DNA of 64,000 bases from Bacillota bacterium (GTDB taxonomy: Bacteria; Bacillota; Clostridia; DSM-8532): assembly GCA_023415825.1 (NCBI GenBank), contig JAEZJF010000018.1, positions 124,001 to 188,000 on the forward strand. Direction: 5' to 3'. Below, one piece after another: positions 17,280-27,214 of this stretch. How positions within the stretch are numbered: position 1 is the first letter of the stretch; every line of letters begins with the position of its first letter. The position numbers were made by a program, and so were the translations under genes. Below the pieces are notes generated by a model that ran no database searches, had not been told where the DNA came from, and was given only the letters and a program-made list of their open reading frames with translations.

Positions 17280-18122
17280 ATGATCAGTATTACAGGTAAC
17301 GCAATAAATGACTGGATTGATACCGGAATAAAGGTAGATTCAGACCCATTTTTTATTATCAGCTCCGGTTACCAGAAATTCATTTCCAGAAATTTTAAAA
17401 TATCCCGTGATGCCGGGAGGGTTGATTTCCAGTTTATTTATCTTGTAAAGGGTAAAGGTTACTACGATTTCGGTAAGGGGCTTGAAGAAGTATCCGATGG
17501 AAGCCTTATTGTTTACCTGCCGGGCCAACCCCAGAACTATGAATATCTCGCCACAGACGGAACCGAGCTTTATTGGCTTCATTTTACCGGCAGCCAAGCA
17601 GGCGAATGGATGAGTAAATTTAATTTCGCAGGCAAGCAGGTTTTTCAGATAGGTATTCGGGGAGATTGCATCGATCTGTTTAAAAAAATCACCTATGAGA
17701 TCCAGGATAAAAGACCTTATTTCCAGCATGTTGCCGGCGTATATCTTATGGAACTAATCTTGATTTTAACAAGGAAGCTCGAAAATCTCAGATCCGACAA
17801 CGGAAAAGCAATGAATGAGACAATACGAAGTATCATCTCCTACATGTACGAGAACTACCATCATAAAATTTCAGTAAACACTCTGGCCAGCCGATGCAAT
17901 CTTAGCATGTACAGGTTTATTCACAAATTCAAGGATGCTACCGGGATGACTCCGATAGAATACCTTACCAAAATACGCATTGATGAAGCACGATATCTTC
18001 TTTCCAATTCCCTTCTCAATATATCCGAAATAGCCGAAATTGTCGGCTATGAGGATCCCCTTTATTTCAGCAGAGTATTCAAAAAGATTATGGGTGTATC
18101 GCCGAGGCACTATAACGCCTGA
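17280..18122 (+). CDS. AraC-family transcriptional regulator
   Basis: 280 residues from an ATG 5 bp after GGAG; a TTG at 17262 is less likely. The N-terminal ~150 residues form a cupin-like sugar-sensing domain (FQFIYLVKGKGYYDFGKG, LIVYLPGQPQNYEY). The C-terminal ~100 residues hold two helix-turn-helices (ISVNTLASRCNLSMYRFIHK; ISEIAEIVGYEDPLYFSRVF) and end in MGVSPRHYNA. It faces the end of the sugar operon that starts near 33 kb and probably controls it, together with the membrane AraC regulator at 33376. Confidence 0.88.
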   Translation: MISITGNAINDWIDTGIKVDSDPFFIISSGYQKFISRNFKISRDAGRVDFQFIYLVKGKGYYDFGKGLEEVSDGSLIVYLPGQPQNYEYLATDGTELYWLHFTGSQAGEWMSKFNFAGKQVFQIGIRGDCIDLFKKITYEIQDKRPYFQHVAGVYLMELILILTRKLENLRSDNGKAMNETIRSIISYMYENYHHKISVNTLASRCNLSMYRFIHKFKDATGMTPIEYLTKIRIDEARYLLSNSLLNISEIAEIVGYEDPLYFSRVFKKIMGVSPRHYNA

Positions 18123-18135
18123 AAATGAGATGCTG

Positions 18136-19107
18136 TTAATCAAGCAGATCGAGATTGAAAAGCGCACTTTCATAAAGCTTTTTTCTCTCATCCAGGGAGG
18201 CATAGTCAATCGTGCCATTGGCCAGGAATTTCTCCACCATTGCATAATCCGGTATTCCTGCCCTTCCCCCGGGCTTGGTGCATTTAATGGAGGACACAGC
18301 GCTTGAAAACCTTGCTGTTTTTTCCGAATCCCAACCCTTTAGCATTCCGAAAATAAATGCGCCGTGAAATACGTCACCCGCTCCGCACGTGTCCACAACC
18401 TCCAGTTCATTGAAGGTTGGCATCTCAAAGTATTTATCCCCGTCAAGAACAACACTGCCCTTTTCTCCAAGCGTTATGACAACAAGCTTGGGACCTTTTT
18501 CCTGAATCCTTTTCAAGTTTTCCCTGTAATTTGTGTTGTCTCCGAATGCTCCCATGTAAAAAAACTCCGACCCTATCAGGATATCTATTAAGTTTAAATT
18601 TTTCGCAATCTCATCATCATAATGGTCTGCATCGATGACTATTTTTAGCTTGCCTTCCCGCGCAATTCTCGCTGCTTCGCAGGTTACAGTCGACAGATAG
18701 GCAAGATGAAGGATTTTCGCGGACTTAATGTACTCCGCATCAAGATCATCCACTGTCATCTGCCGTTTGACCCCCTGCTTAATCATAAAGCTTCTGGCTT
18801 TCTTCTCTTTTTCAATTAGAACAAAGCTCAGAGTTGTGGAAGCTCCATCTTCTATTATGAGCCTGGATGTATCCACTTTATGGCGCTGGAAATCCTTGAT
18901 GCAGAATCTTCCGAAAGGGTCGTTCCCAATTACACCGATGATACCTGTTTCAATCCCCAGTCTCCCCAGGGCGATAAAAGCGGTCGAAACCTTTCCGCCC
19001 CCCTGCCAACTGTAGCCATCAAGCCTTTCATAGCTGTTGCTGGCAGGTATTTTATTTAAGCTGAGCAAGCAATCCATTATAGGATTATCTATACCAACGA
19101 CATCCAT
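18136..19107 (-). CDS. PfkB-family sugar kinase
   Basis: 323-residue ribokinase-like enzyme that phosphorylates a sugar or sugar acid with ATP. The N-terminal signature is near GGGKVSTAFIALGRLG (residues 36-51). The C-terminal signature is VVDTCGAGDVFHGAFIFG, with the catalytic base D245. GGAGGG precedes the ATG. In an operon with a fucose-isomerase-like enzyme and a class II aldolase, it probably phosphorylates the ketose between them. The sugar cannot be named. Confidence 0.86.
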   Translation of the reverse strand: MDVVGIDNPIMDCLLSLNKIPASNSYERLDGYSWQGGGKVSTAFIALGRLGIETGIIGVIGNDPFGRFCIKDFQRHKVDTSRLIIEDGASTTLSFVLIEKEKKARSFMIKQGVKRQMTVDDLDAEYIKSAKILHLAYLSTVTCEAARIAREGKLKIVIDADHYDDEIAKNLNLIDILIGSEFFYMGAFGDNTNYRENLKRIQEKGPKLVVITLGEKGSVVLDGDKYFEMPTFNELEVVDTCGAGDVFHGAFIFGMLKGWDSEKTARFSSAVSSIKCTKPGGRAGIPDYAMVEKFLANGTIDYASLDERKKLYESALFNLDLLD

Positions 19108-19121
19108 TGAATTCCCTCCAA

Positions 19122-20381
19122 TCAGTAGTTCGCTGTTGTTCCCGTTTCGCTCTGATCATTCTGATTCAATAGTGATTTCTCATGCTTTTCTTTCCTGACG
19201 GCTACCCTCTTGATTAATGTGAATGAGAGTATGAACAAAGTGATTGTAATAATATCACTGATGGCACCTGTCCAAAAAATTGACCTTAATCCGAAATAGG
19301 TAATGAACAGACCTCCCCCATAATTCCCGACAATTGAACTCAGACTGCCGCCCAGCGCACTTGCCATGGTCTGAGCCGTCGCCTTTAAATCATCAGGCGC
19401 AAGGTTGAATATATACTGAAGTGTACTGATCAGATAGAGGCTGTATGCAGGGCCATTAAGCGTCTGTGCAAGTATAACCTGCGCCGGAGTGACAGCACAT
19501 GCGAGCAAAAGCTGCTGGATCATATAAAGAAACGCCGCTGCAATAATTATTCTGACACACCCAAATCTTTCAAGAAGCTTCTTTCCGAAAAAGAAAAAGG
19601 GAACCTCAAGGAAAGCTTTAATCGAGTGCATGAATCCGTATTGCGCTGTAGTTCCTCCTACCTGAACGAAGAGATCCGGAAGAAAAGTACCTGCAGGTGT
19701 GTTGGGCAGGGTAATAAGAAACATAAAACCCACAAGCGCCAGATAATAGTAGTTGTTAAAAAGCTTGCGCGGTTTTAACTCTTTAAAGCCGATGCGACGT
19801 ACTTGAGCATTGTTTCCGTATTTAATAAAAAAGCTCAGTGTTATCGTCAATGCCGCCAAAATGAAATAGAATGGAAAAAGCACTGTTACCGACCGGCCAT
19901 CAGAAATGATACCAAAAAATAGAACGGTAAGTGCAAATCCAATTGAGCCCCATAATCTCAAGGAGCCGTAGCTTATACGCTCATCGCCCGAAATGCTTGC
20001 AACACACCAAATGTCCACCAGGGATACAACAGGACTTCTGAAGAAGGTATCAACAGCAAGAATGATTCCTATTGCCAACGGCGAACGGGCATTCATAAGC
20101 AAGGCATATGTAATGGTACATACCGACATACATAGAATGAACACTTTTTTTGCGGATTTGACCCAATCGCTGACCATTCCTCATATAGGCTGACCGAATA
20201 TGCCTATGAAGGAATTTATTGATAACATCAATCCAATTGTAATGCTGTCAAGCTTTTGCTCTCTCAACAGAACAACAATAAAGGGAGCTATGCCAAAAGC
20301 CGCCCAAAACATAAATTGCATGCTTGAAAGAAGAAGCCTTTTTCTTAATATCAAGCCAGCTGCCGAAGGTTGATCCCCCAT
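19122..20381 (-). pseudogene. MFS transporter interrupted by in-frame TGA
   Basis: The frame encodes a 12-helix major facilitator of about 419 residues, similar in layout to nucleoside/sugar carriers of the LacY-like group. It begins with MGDQPSAAGL after GGGGG and runs without frameshift except for a TGA at codon 67 (minus strand, 20183-20181). The sequence around it is FIGIFGQPI-TGA-GMVSDWVKS. In this conserved loop between helices 2 and 3, MFS proteins of this kind commonly have Trp (GQPxWGxxSD), so TGG to TGA is the likely change. Residues 68-419 are well preserved. As written the gene makes only a 66-residue fragment, or an N-terminally truncated carrier from the ATG at 20177. Confidence 0.8.
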
Positions 20382-20416
20382 TAACTAAAGCCCCCGATTA
20401 CTTTGGTTGCTGCTCA

Positions 20417-21250
20417 TCAAGGCTTCAAGAGATTCAGCTTGCACCTTACATAAGCAATGACCTCAGGCTTGATTGCGTTGAGACAACCAAAGAAATTCTT
20501 TTCTCCGCTCTCAGCCCTGTTTTTGGTTAGTGTCATGAAAAGCTGAAAATACTCTGTTCCTATATTTAGTTTATTTATGCCGAGTTTGACAGCCTTTTGC
20601 AATTGGTCGTCGGGAATCCCAGTTCCGCCGTGAAGCACAAGCGGAATACCGATGGCCTTGTTTAATTCATCCAGTCTTTGAAGGTCAAGCTTCGGAGTTG
20701 TTATATAATTTCCGTGAGCGCTTCCGATGGCAACAGCAAGCATATCTACACCGGTTCTGTCGATAAACTCCAGCGCCTCAGCCTTTTTCGTAAAATTATC
20801 AGAATTCGTAAAGTCATCGGCGTTCGAAGCCGAGCCTACTTTGCCCAATTCAGCCTCAACATCGACGCCCATGGCATGTGCAGCTCTGGTAACCGCCCGC
20901 GTAAGTTCAATATTTTTTTCAAATTCGAGCCTTGAGCCATCCACCATGACCGATGTGAATCCGCCGCTGATAGCAGTAAGTATTTCCTCATATGAGCTGC
21001 TGTGGTCAAGATGCAATCCGACGGGCACCTTTGCTATTGCGGCCAGATCCTTCGTTATGGCCGAGAAGCTGCTAAAAGGAATGATATTTGTCATTCCCGG
21101 GTACAGCATGATAATTACGGGAGTATTCTCCTGCTGCGCGGCTTCAATTGCCCAGGCGATGCTTTCAAAATTGAAGGCATTGAATGACGGAACACAAAAA
21201 CCTTTACTGTCGGCATACTTTAGAATATCAGAGACTTTCTCCAGAGACAC
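20417..21250 (-). CDS. Class II fructose-bisphosphate-type aldolase
   Basis: 277-residue zinc aldolase that cleaves a ketose phosphate to dihydroxyacetone phosphate and an aldehyde. GTG start 9 bp after AGGAG. D82 and H83 in VGLHLDHSSSYEE, H179 in GSAHGNY and H207 in LVLHGGTGIPDDQ are the catalytic Asp and zinc ligands. VEAELG (131-136) is the conserved acidic loop. It sits between the isomerase-like and the transporter/kinase genes, which supports an isomerase-kinase-aldolase route. Whether it uses a 1-phosphate or a 1,6-bisphosphate is not decided by the sequence. Confidence 0.87.
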   Translation of the reverse strand: MSLEKVSDILKYADSKGFCVPSFNAFNFESIAWAIEAAQQENTPVIIMLYPGMTNIIPFSSFSAITKDLAAIAKVPVGLHLDHSSSYEEILTAISGGFTSVMVDGSRLEFEKNIELTRAVTRAAHAMGVDVEAELGKVGSASNADDFTNSDNFTKKAEALEFIDRTGVDMLAVAIGSAHGNYITTPKLDLQRLDELNKAIGIPLVLHGGTGIPDDQLQKAVKLGINKLNIGTEYFQLFMTLTKNRAESGEKNFFGCLNAIKPEVIAYVRCKLNLLKP

Positions 21251-21291
21251 TGAGGGTCACTCCTATCCTATAATCTTTGATGAAAAATGAA

Positions 21292-22665
21292 TTATACCGG
21301 ATCAGCCTTTACACCTGGCATATACTTACAGGCTTCCTGGATTATTTCAGAATATTTTCCGTGAATTGCGGCAACGTGGTGTATGTAAGGCCCGTATATG
21401 AATTTCTTTTCCCATTTGACCCAGTCATCGGTCTCAATCCACAGGTAATTGCCGTTTGTTGAAGGTCCGTCCACACCCTTTGCTTCACCCACAAATAAAG
21501 AATATTCTCCCCTGCAGCCATCAAATCGAATAACGGTAATATCTCCGCCCTTAAGCTCCCAACGACCAACGCAATCTGCCATTTCAGCCTCTCCAGCATC
21601 TTTTGCCAGTGAAACCGGGAAGGGCCCGCAATGCCATAAAAGCTCGGCGTTATCATTATCAGGGTGTCTTATGGTCAGATCAGCTAAAAAGTTTGAGGTT
21701 TTTCCCCTGGCAGCAGCTGTCAGCAACACCGACGAAATTGAGCCGTGTATGTCGGTTTCACAGGAAACGGGGAACCATCTGTCGGTCAGATCACCAAACA
21801 CGAAACAGGATCTTATGCCAAAGAGATCAAAGAACGTCATCCAGCATTCACTGGCAATAGCGCTTAATTCGAACTGGTCAGCAAAGTCCTTTATGGTCAG
21901 CTCAAGGGCTGCGATATTAGCAAGCTGTTCATCGCTCGTATCAATGCATTTTACCTTACCTCTGATATCCCCCACCAGCAGCTCTATTTCTTGGCCCTTT
22001 TCCTTTTTGATCCGCTCAAAGGCTCTTTTTACCATGATGGTATTAATGGGAACGACTTCAACCCCGAATTTTTCCAGAAGCTCGCCCTCATTGATCATGG
22101 TGCTTAAAAAAGGTTTAGGTCTTACACTGATCTGACCTATCCTCATGCTTCTAAAAGCCTTGACAACCGATGCAGTACTGATGAAATCTGAAAAGCCCTT
22201 GGTGAAGGCCTGATCAGTAACCCGACAATTCTCTATATACGTGAAGGGCACGCCATATCTTATTAGGGCTTTGCTGCTTGCGAAAAGCCCGCACTGAGTA
22301 TCTGCCTGTCTTGGAGCAAAGTTGCTAGGAGGGACTTCATCCCGCGGACCCCATAAAAGAACCGGCTTTCCAAGTGCTTTGCCAAGCTTTCCGACAACCT
22401 CCTCGGATCCGAAATTGCAATGGGGTATGAATATGGCATCGACCTTGGCCTGCCTGAAATGTTCTTCGACCTTTTTTACGTCCTTTTCTTCAACCAAAAA
22501 TCCATCTTCATTAAGCCAGTCCAAATCAATAATCTTTACATTGTCATCAATGAGACCGTTGATAGCATTCTGTATTTCAGCCTTATTCTTAACCGCGGCG
22601 TCCTTATTGAACATTCCCCTTCTGGTAGGTACGAAACCTAAAGTCAAAGATATATCGCTGTACAT
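21292..22665 (-). CDS. L-fucose/L-arabinose isomerase-like protein
   Basis: 457 residues, probably cytoplasmic. The fold and length fit the FucI/AraA-like group that interconverts aldoses and ketoses with a metal ion. Features include LWGPRDEVPPSNFAPRQADT, where fucose isomerase-like proteins place a substrate loop, LSAIASECWMTFFDLFGI with the conserved Glu, and CETDIHGSISSVLL with Asp and His. GGAGGGG precedes the ATG. It is followed by aldolase, MFS and kinase genes on the same strand. The exact sugar is unknown. Confidence 0.72.
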   Translation of the reverse strand: MYSDISLTLGFVPTRRGMFNKDAAVKNKAEIQNAINGLIDDNVKIIDLDWLNEDGFLVEEKDVKKVEEHFRQAKVDAIFIPHCNFGSEEVVGKLGKALGKPVLLWGPRDEVPPSNFAPRQADTQCGLFASSKALIRYGVPFTYIENCRVTDQAFTKGFSDFISTASVVKAFRSMRIGQISVRPKPFLSTMINEGELLEKFGVEVVPINTIMVKRAFERIKKEKGQEIELLVGDIRGKVKCIDTSDEQLANIAALELTIKDFADQFELSAIASECWMTFFDLFGIRSCFVFGDLTDRWFPVSCETDIHGSISSVLLTAAARGKTSNFLADLTIRHPDNDNAELLWHCGPFPVSLAKDAGEAEMADCVGRWELKGGDITVIRFDGCRGEYSLFVGEAKGVDGPSTNGNYLWIETDDWVKWEKKFIYGPYIHHVAAIHGKYSEIIQEACKYMPGVKADPV

Positions 22666-22718
22666 CGCTTTTCCCCTCCGTTAATCCCTGCTATACGGCT
22701 AACCAATACCACTATGGG

Positions 22719-25637
22719 TCATCCTATGACCCTGTACAGTGAGGAACGTGCAGTCACATAGAGGGTCTTTCCTTCACTGTCTCCGAAAATAACACAGCTT
22801 GGGCGTTCGGGAAGTTCAATCTCCCCTTTTAGCTTTCCGTCCGGTCCATAAACACTAATCTGTCCGTCAGGAATATACACATCACCGTTTTTGCCCACTG
22901 CCAGATTGGTCTCACCTTGTTCGGCAAAGGTTACGGGATTATACATATAACATTCCGTGCTGACATCGAACCGTATGGTTCTCTTGGAGTATTCATCGAC
23001 GGCAAGAACAGGCTTTCCAGGAAAAGCCTCAATCAGACATACGGCCCTCATAAGGTCATAGCAAACAGGAATCACAGTTACACCATCGGGAGCAACAAAA
23101 CAGCTTTCTGGACAGTTAACTGCGACACTGAGATAGTCGTTGCTATCCCGCCACCTGTTGGCCGGATACAAAGCCTTATAGATATCACCGATTTTCTCCA
23201 TTGAAACCTTTTCAAGAACACGGAAGCTTGAGTCCGGATGGTCAGGATCAATGGCATAAACCTTAACCGCAGCTCCTTTTTTATACCAGAAGCTATAGGA
23301 TGTGCCTTCGGCATCAGCATCATTGGTATAAACCTCGGGCTCACCGTTAATGGTGGCACCCTTCGGAGGAAGATACTCTGTGGCCACCAGCAGATTGTCC
23401 TGGGTATCACAGGCAAGGGATAAAGGCTTGTAATGGATATCGGTTATAAGCTCCAGAAGCTCTTTGTCAGTGGACCATCTAAAAATTCTCTTCATACGTG
23501 AGTCACAGAAGTAAATGTTGCCTTTACTGTCTTTGCAGACAGCGTCTACCATTTCAAATCCGCTGGCAAGCCTCTGAACTTTACCAGAGCAAACAGGTCC
23601 CATTGGTTTTGTTCCGCCTATCAGAAGCCTGGCGAATTCCCATGGACGGACTTCAATGCCCGTATCCACATCAAAGAGCGTATTAATAAACGAATATTTA
23701 GTCTGGGCAAAGTTATGGACATTAAGGAATTCAATATCTTGACAATGACTGGATCGGATTGCCTGTGGGTAGGGGGTACAGACCCATATGACCCTGAAGA
23801 AATACAGGTTCGCGAAAAGGATATTGCTGCAGCCCTCAATTTCAAGCGGCTGGCAGTACTGGCTTTCTGCAACCTCCTCTTCCAGCTGGAGCGCAAAAAC
23901 CTTCCAATTGGAAACATTCCTGAATCGGACTTCGTTTCTGACGTGGTGCTCCACAGACATGGCATAGACACGCCCTTCAGTGTCAGTATCTGAGACGTAA
24001 AAGCCTGCCGACGCATAGGTACTTGCTGTCCAAACATCTTTAAATACGCCCCCGCCGCCATTGGTAACCCAAAGGCTCCAATATTGGGAATCCCACTTCA
24101 GGTCATTATTGACATCTGCTGTCCGGCTTTCATTATAGACGGGAACAAACCCTCCGTCAGGGTTCATGCTCCCGTGGCATCCGTAAAATTTGACATCATT
24201 CATGTAAGACCTGGCCCCGGCCATCCATCTGCATCCCACAGCTCTCGGATTTCTCGCTCCGGCATCAATAGCAATGCCGGCGACTATGTTGGTACCACCC
24301 GAGGGCACGTCCAGAAGCGGCTTGGGCGGGCCAAAGCCTCCGAAAGCCTCGGTATTGTCGGGAAGAACTATCCGGGTTGAAATAGGGTTTAAGCCAATCA
24401 AAACAGTATCTGGATTAAGGCTTATTGTATCGGATACACGGTAAAAGCCCTGCGGCATATAGATTGCTGTATGGTTTTTTATTGCTTCCCTGAAGGCATG
24501 AGTATCGTCTGCAACGCCATCGCCTTTAGCACCGTAATCCTTGAGACTCACCCACGAGCCCGTGTCCGGCAGCTTCGGAATATCAGTGGGAACAGATTCG
24601 GGAAGGGCGTTAAGCCTTGTCAGCTCTACAGTGGTCCTTATCTCAGGCTTGTCCTCAAGCCCGTCCATTTGCCTGCCGTGAATAAAGTTTTTAACTTTAT
24701 ATGTCTCTCCAGCTCCTTCAATTGTTCTTCCGCTTTGCCTGAAAGCAGCCAGAACCGGTGCCTTGCTGCAGTCCACATTTCTCAGATTGATCTGGTTATG
24801 GGAATTCAGTTCATTGCTTAGGATCAAAGCAGGACCGACTACATTTTCCAGCCGGCAATCCTCCATGTACAGTTTTTCAGTAAAATCAGGTTCGGTTTCG
24901 ATCACCACAGGCACATTCCTGACCTTCATACGGACTATGGTCAGGCCAGCCTCACGTGTCAGTACAGCGGCCTTCCGCTGGCCTTCAAAATATGTATCCA
25001 CCATCACAAAAGGCCATCCGGGAGACGGTTTGGTTGTATAGATCCCGTATTCTCCGCCGAAAAAGCCTACATTCTCTATTTCATTACCGACATCATAGAT
25101 GCCTGCTTTACCGCTTCCAATATGTATTTCTGTATGGGATACGAAGCAGTGCTGCGCAAAATGCGTTCTTAATGCAACAGCGGCGGGATTTCCATCCTCT
25201 ATTCGGATATCGATGTTTGAAAAGGCGCTGTAGAAGGTGCCGGGATTAGCATCTCTGAAGCTCTCACCGGGTTTGGGCGCCCTGTCCGTGAACCAGAACA
25301 TATAGCAAGCCTGGCCTTTATCACCAACATCAGGGGTTTGAAAGCCGGGGGTGTCTTTAGCCAACACCATCACCGGTCTGTTTTTTCCATATCCGATGAG
25401 ACGGCAAGCCTTGCTGATATAAACAGTTCTGCTTATCCTATACGTCCCCTCGGGAATAAATACGATTCCATACCTGGATTTCTCTTGAACCCTATAGATT
25501 GCTTCCTGGATAGCAGCTGTATCATCAGAGATACCATCGGCCTTTACCGGAAAATTATCAGGAGTAAGATAGACTGCTTGTGCATCTTCCAGACGATGCG
25601 TAAAGATTGAAGTACCTTTGAAAATAGAATGATGCAT
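22719..25637 (-). CDS. Large beta-helix protein fused to a propeller domain
   Basis: 972 residues with no signal peptide. Two pectate-lyase-3/GH55-type starts are seen: VKADGISDDTAAIQEAIYR near residue 32 and DYGAKGDGVADDTHAFREAI near residue 372. Each is followed by right-handed beta-helix repeats. The C-terminal ~280 residues resemble an SMP-30/gluconolactonase/NHL-type propeller (DAVCKDSKGNIYFCDSRMKR; NLAVGKNGDVYIPDGQ). Tandem helices are the GH55 layout, a family that includes exo-beta-1,3-glucanases, but the added propeller is unusual. It lies in the sugar operon and may process an imported glycan. GGAGG precedes the ATG. Confidence 0.65.
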   Translation of the reverse strand: MHHSIFKGTSIFTHRLEDAQAVYLTPDNFPVKADGISDDTAAIQEAIYRVQEKSRYGIVFIPEGTYRISRTVYISKACRLIGYGKNRPVMVLAKDTPGFQTPDVGDKGQACYMFWFTDRAPKPGESFRDANPGTFYSAFSNIDIRIEDGNPAAVALRTHFAQHCFVSHTEIHIGSGKAGIYDVGNEIENVGFFGGEYGIYTTKPSPGWPFVMVDTYFEGQRKAAVLTREAGLTIVRMKVRNVPVVIETEPDFTEKLYMEDCRLENVVGPALILSNELNSHNQINLRNVDCSKAPVLAAFRQSGRTIEGAGETYKVKNFIHGRQMDGLEDKPEIRTTVELTRLNALPESVPTDIPKLPDTGSWVSLKDYGAKGDGVADDTHAFREAIKNHTAIYMPQGFYRVSDTISLNPDTVLIGLNPISTRIVLPDNTEAFGGFGPPKPLLDVPSGGTNIVAGIAIDAGARNPRAVGCRWMAGARSYMNDVKFYGCHGSMNPDGGFVPVYNESRTADVNNDLKWDSQYWSLWVTNGGGGVFKDVWTASTYASAGFYVSDTDTEGRVYAMSVEHHVRNEVRFRNVSNWKVFALQLEEEVAESQYCQPLEIEGCSNILFANLYFFRVIWVCTPYPQAIRSSHCQDIEFLNVHNFAQTKYSFINTLFDVDTGIEVRPWEFARLLIGGTKPMGPVCSGKVQRLASGFEMVDAVCKDSKGNIYFCDSRMKRIFRWSTDKELLELITDIHYKPLSLACDTQDNLLVATEYLPPKGATINGEPEVYTNDADAEGTSYSFWYKKGAAVKVYAIDPDHPDSSFRVLEKVSMEKIGDIYKALYPANRWRDSNDYLSVAVNCPESCFVAPDGVTVIPVCYDLMRAVCLIEAFPGKPVLAVDEYSKRTIRFDVSTECYMYNPVTFAEQGETNLAVGKNGDVYIPDGQISVYGPDGKLKGEIELPERPSCVIFGDSEGKTLYVTARSSLYRVIG

Positions 25638-25752
25638 AGCTACCTCCTATTTAGTCCAAGCCTCTCAAACTGTCTTCGGGGCAGTTGTCGGTACAGTTGT
25701 ATGGAATCAACGAATCACATGTAAACGGTAAGCAATCAGCTTTATGTGAACT

Positions 25753-26589
25753 CTATTTGATCAGTATTCTTTCTTTGCTTGCTATATTTCTTAAATAGGA
25801 TACTGCATTGAAGTATTCCTCATAAGTATTCATATGCTCCACAAATAGGGGCATATCGGCTCCCAGAGCTTCAGTCAGCCTTAACACATCTGCGTAATCC
25901 ACAGTGCCCTCTCCCGGGTTGACCTCTTTAATCCTGCAAGGCAGGCCGTTTTCGAGAACAACATCCTTGGCATGTATACTTTTAATATAGGGCCCCAGCT
26001 TATGGAAACATTCCCTGATAAACCGTTTTTTGTTCAGGTATTTGTCAATACTGCTGATCATGTTTGTATAATCCAGATGAACACCAAAGGCTTTCCTGTC
26101 AATATCCTTAATCATTTTAAGGTAATCATCGGGTGAATCGGGATGCATCCATGGCATAGGCTCCAGCGTGTAAAAAGTTCGCCTGGGATTGACCGAATCA
26201 ATGATTTGACGAACCACATCAATGATCAAAGCATATGTATCTTCTGAATAATTGTCCTCATAGCAGCCATCCCATATGGCTCCTCGAGAACCTGAAATAT
26301 TGACGCAGCAGCAGGCCCCCATCTCCTCCCCAAAAGCAAGCTGCTCCTGTGAAAACCTGATTGCCTCCGACCGTTCCTTCTCGTCGGCAGATAAGGAATT
26401 TTTCCAAATTCCAATTTCTCCTATCAACAGATCATATTTTTTTGAATAATCCAAGTATGCTTTCTTTTCTTCAGCCGAGGCATCACTGGATACGGGTACC
26501 AATACTGCACTGTATTTTAAATCCTTGACAAGCCTCAACCACTCATCGGGATTATTATAGGGTTTTAAAATTCCGCCGCCGATTCTCAT
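25753..26589 (-). CDS. Sugar phosphate isomerase/epimerase (xylose-isomerase-like TIM barrel)
   Basis: 278 residues, cytoplasmic. The pattern of acidic and His residues is typical of AP-endonuclease-2-type TIM barrels that isomerise or epimerise sugars: FYTLEPMPWMH with metal Glu, VHLDYTNM with Asp, KSIHAKDVVL with His, and LFVEHMNTYEEY with Glu. AGGAG precedes the ATG. It lies between the VOC protein and the beta-helix protein. Substrate unknown. Confidence 0.8.
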   Translation of the reverse strand: MRIGGGILKPYNNPDEWLRLVKDLKYSAVLVPVSSDASAEEKKAYLDYSKKYDLLIGEIGIWKNSLSADEKERSEAIRFSQEQLAFGEEMGACCCVNISGSRGAIWDGCYEDNYSEDTYALIIDVVRQIIDSVNPRRTFYTLEPMPWMHPDSPDDYLKMIKDIDRKAFGVHLDYTNMISSIDKYLNKKRFIRECFHKLGPYIKSIHAKDVVLENGLPCRIKEVNPGEGTVDYADVLRLTEALGADMPLFVEHMNTYEEYFNAVSYLRNIASKERILIK

Positions 26590-26621
26590 AATTAACTCCT
26601 TTTGCTTCTTCCTGACTGCAG

Positions 26622-27086
26622 CTATTTCAGATTATAGCTTTCCAAAAGCTCTATCGTCAGCTTAAGCGGATCTTTTGCATCGATATAGGAATATCTTCCC
26701 GAGTTGTCCGCATAGTCCCCGGTCTGGCGCAGGGAAAAACCCTTGGATTCCAGAATCTTTATCTTCTCATCGGAATTTTTCACCTGGAAAGCAATATGAT
26801 GGATGCCTTCCCCGTTTTTATCCAAATCATCTCTCCATACGCTGGGAGTGTCATCGGGCTGAATGAGTTCTATCTGCAATTGACCGACATTAAAAAACAT
26901 CATCCTGCAGGAGGCCTTACAGGGTTCTCCGTTATATATACCCTTGACCTTTTCATATTCACCCGAATGGACCACCGGCGGGCATTCAACACCAAAGAAG
27001 TCTGCATAAGCCTTTCCTGTTGTTTCAATATCATTGACAAGAATACCTATCTGGCAGACAGAGTCCGCTCCAATATAACCGGTCAT
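26622..27086 (-). CDS. VOC-family (glyoxalase/dioxygenase fold) protein
   Basis: 154 residues from the ATG at 27086, 8 bp after AGGAG; a GTG at 27095 lies inside the ribosome binding site. Paired beta-alpha-beta-beta-beta modules are visible. Possible metal ligands are Gln/His in VCQIGILVND and EGIHHIAFQVKN, and Glu in LQIELIQP and LTIELLES. This resembles methylmalonyl-CoA epimerase/glyoxalase I-like proteins. In a sugar operon it may epimerise or isomerise an intermediate; the reaction is not known. Confidence 0.78.
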   Translation of the reverse strand: MTGYIGADSVCQIGILVNDIETTGKAYADFFGVECPPVVHSGEYEKVKGIYNGEPCKASCRMMFFNVGQLQIELIQPDDTPSVWRDDLDKNGEGIHHIAFQVKNSDEKIKILESKGFSLRQTGDYADNSGRYSYIDAKDPLKLTIELLESYNLK

Positions 27087-27214
27087 AATCTGCACTCCTT
27101 TAAATCAGTATTTTGGGGTTCTGCTCTAAATGTATATTTTTAGATGCTTCAAGTAAATACATAACATTGCTGAAAAACATGTAAAATATTGCTTTACCGT
27201 CTTTACTTCAAGTA

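Noticed and set aside
21449..22135. 228-codon plus-strand frame opposite the isomerase-like gene
   Set aside because: Low-complexity Ser/Pro-rich translation with no ribosome binding site, entirely antisense to a recognisable enzyme gene.
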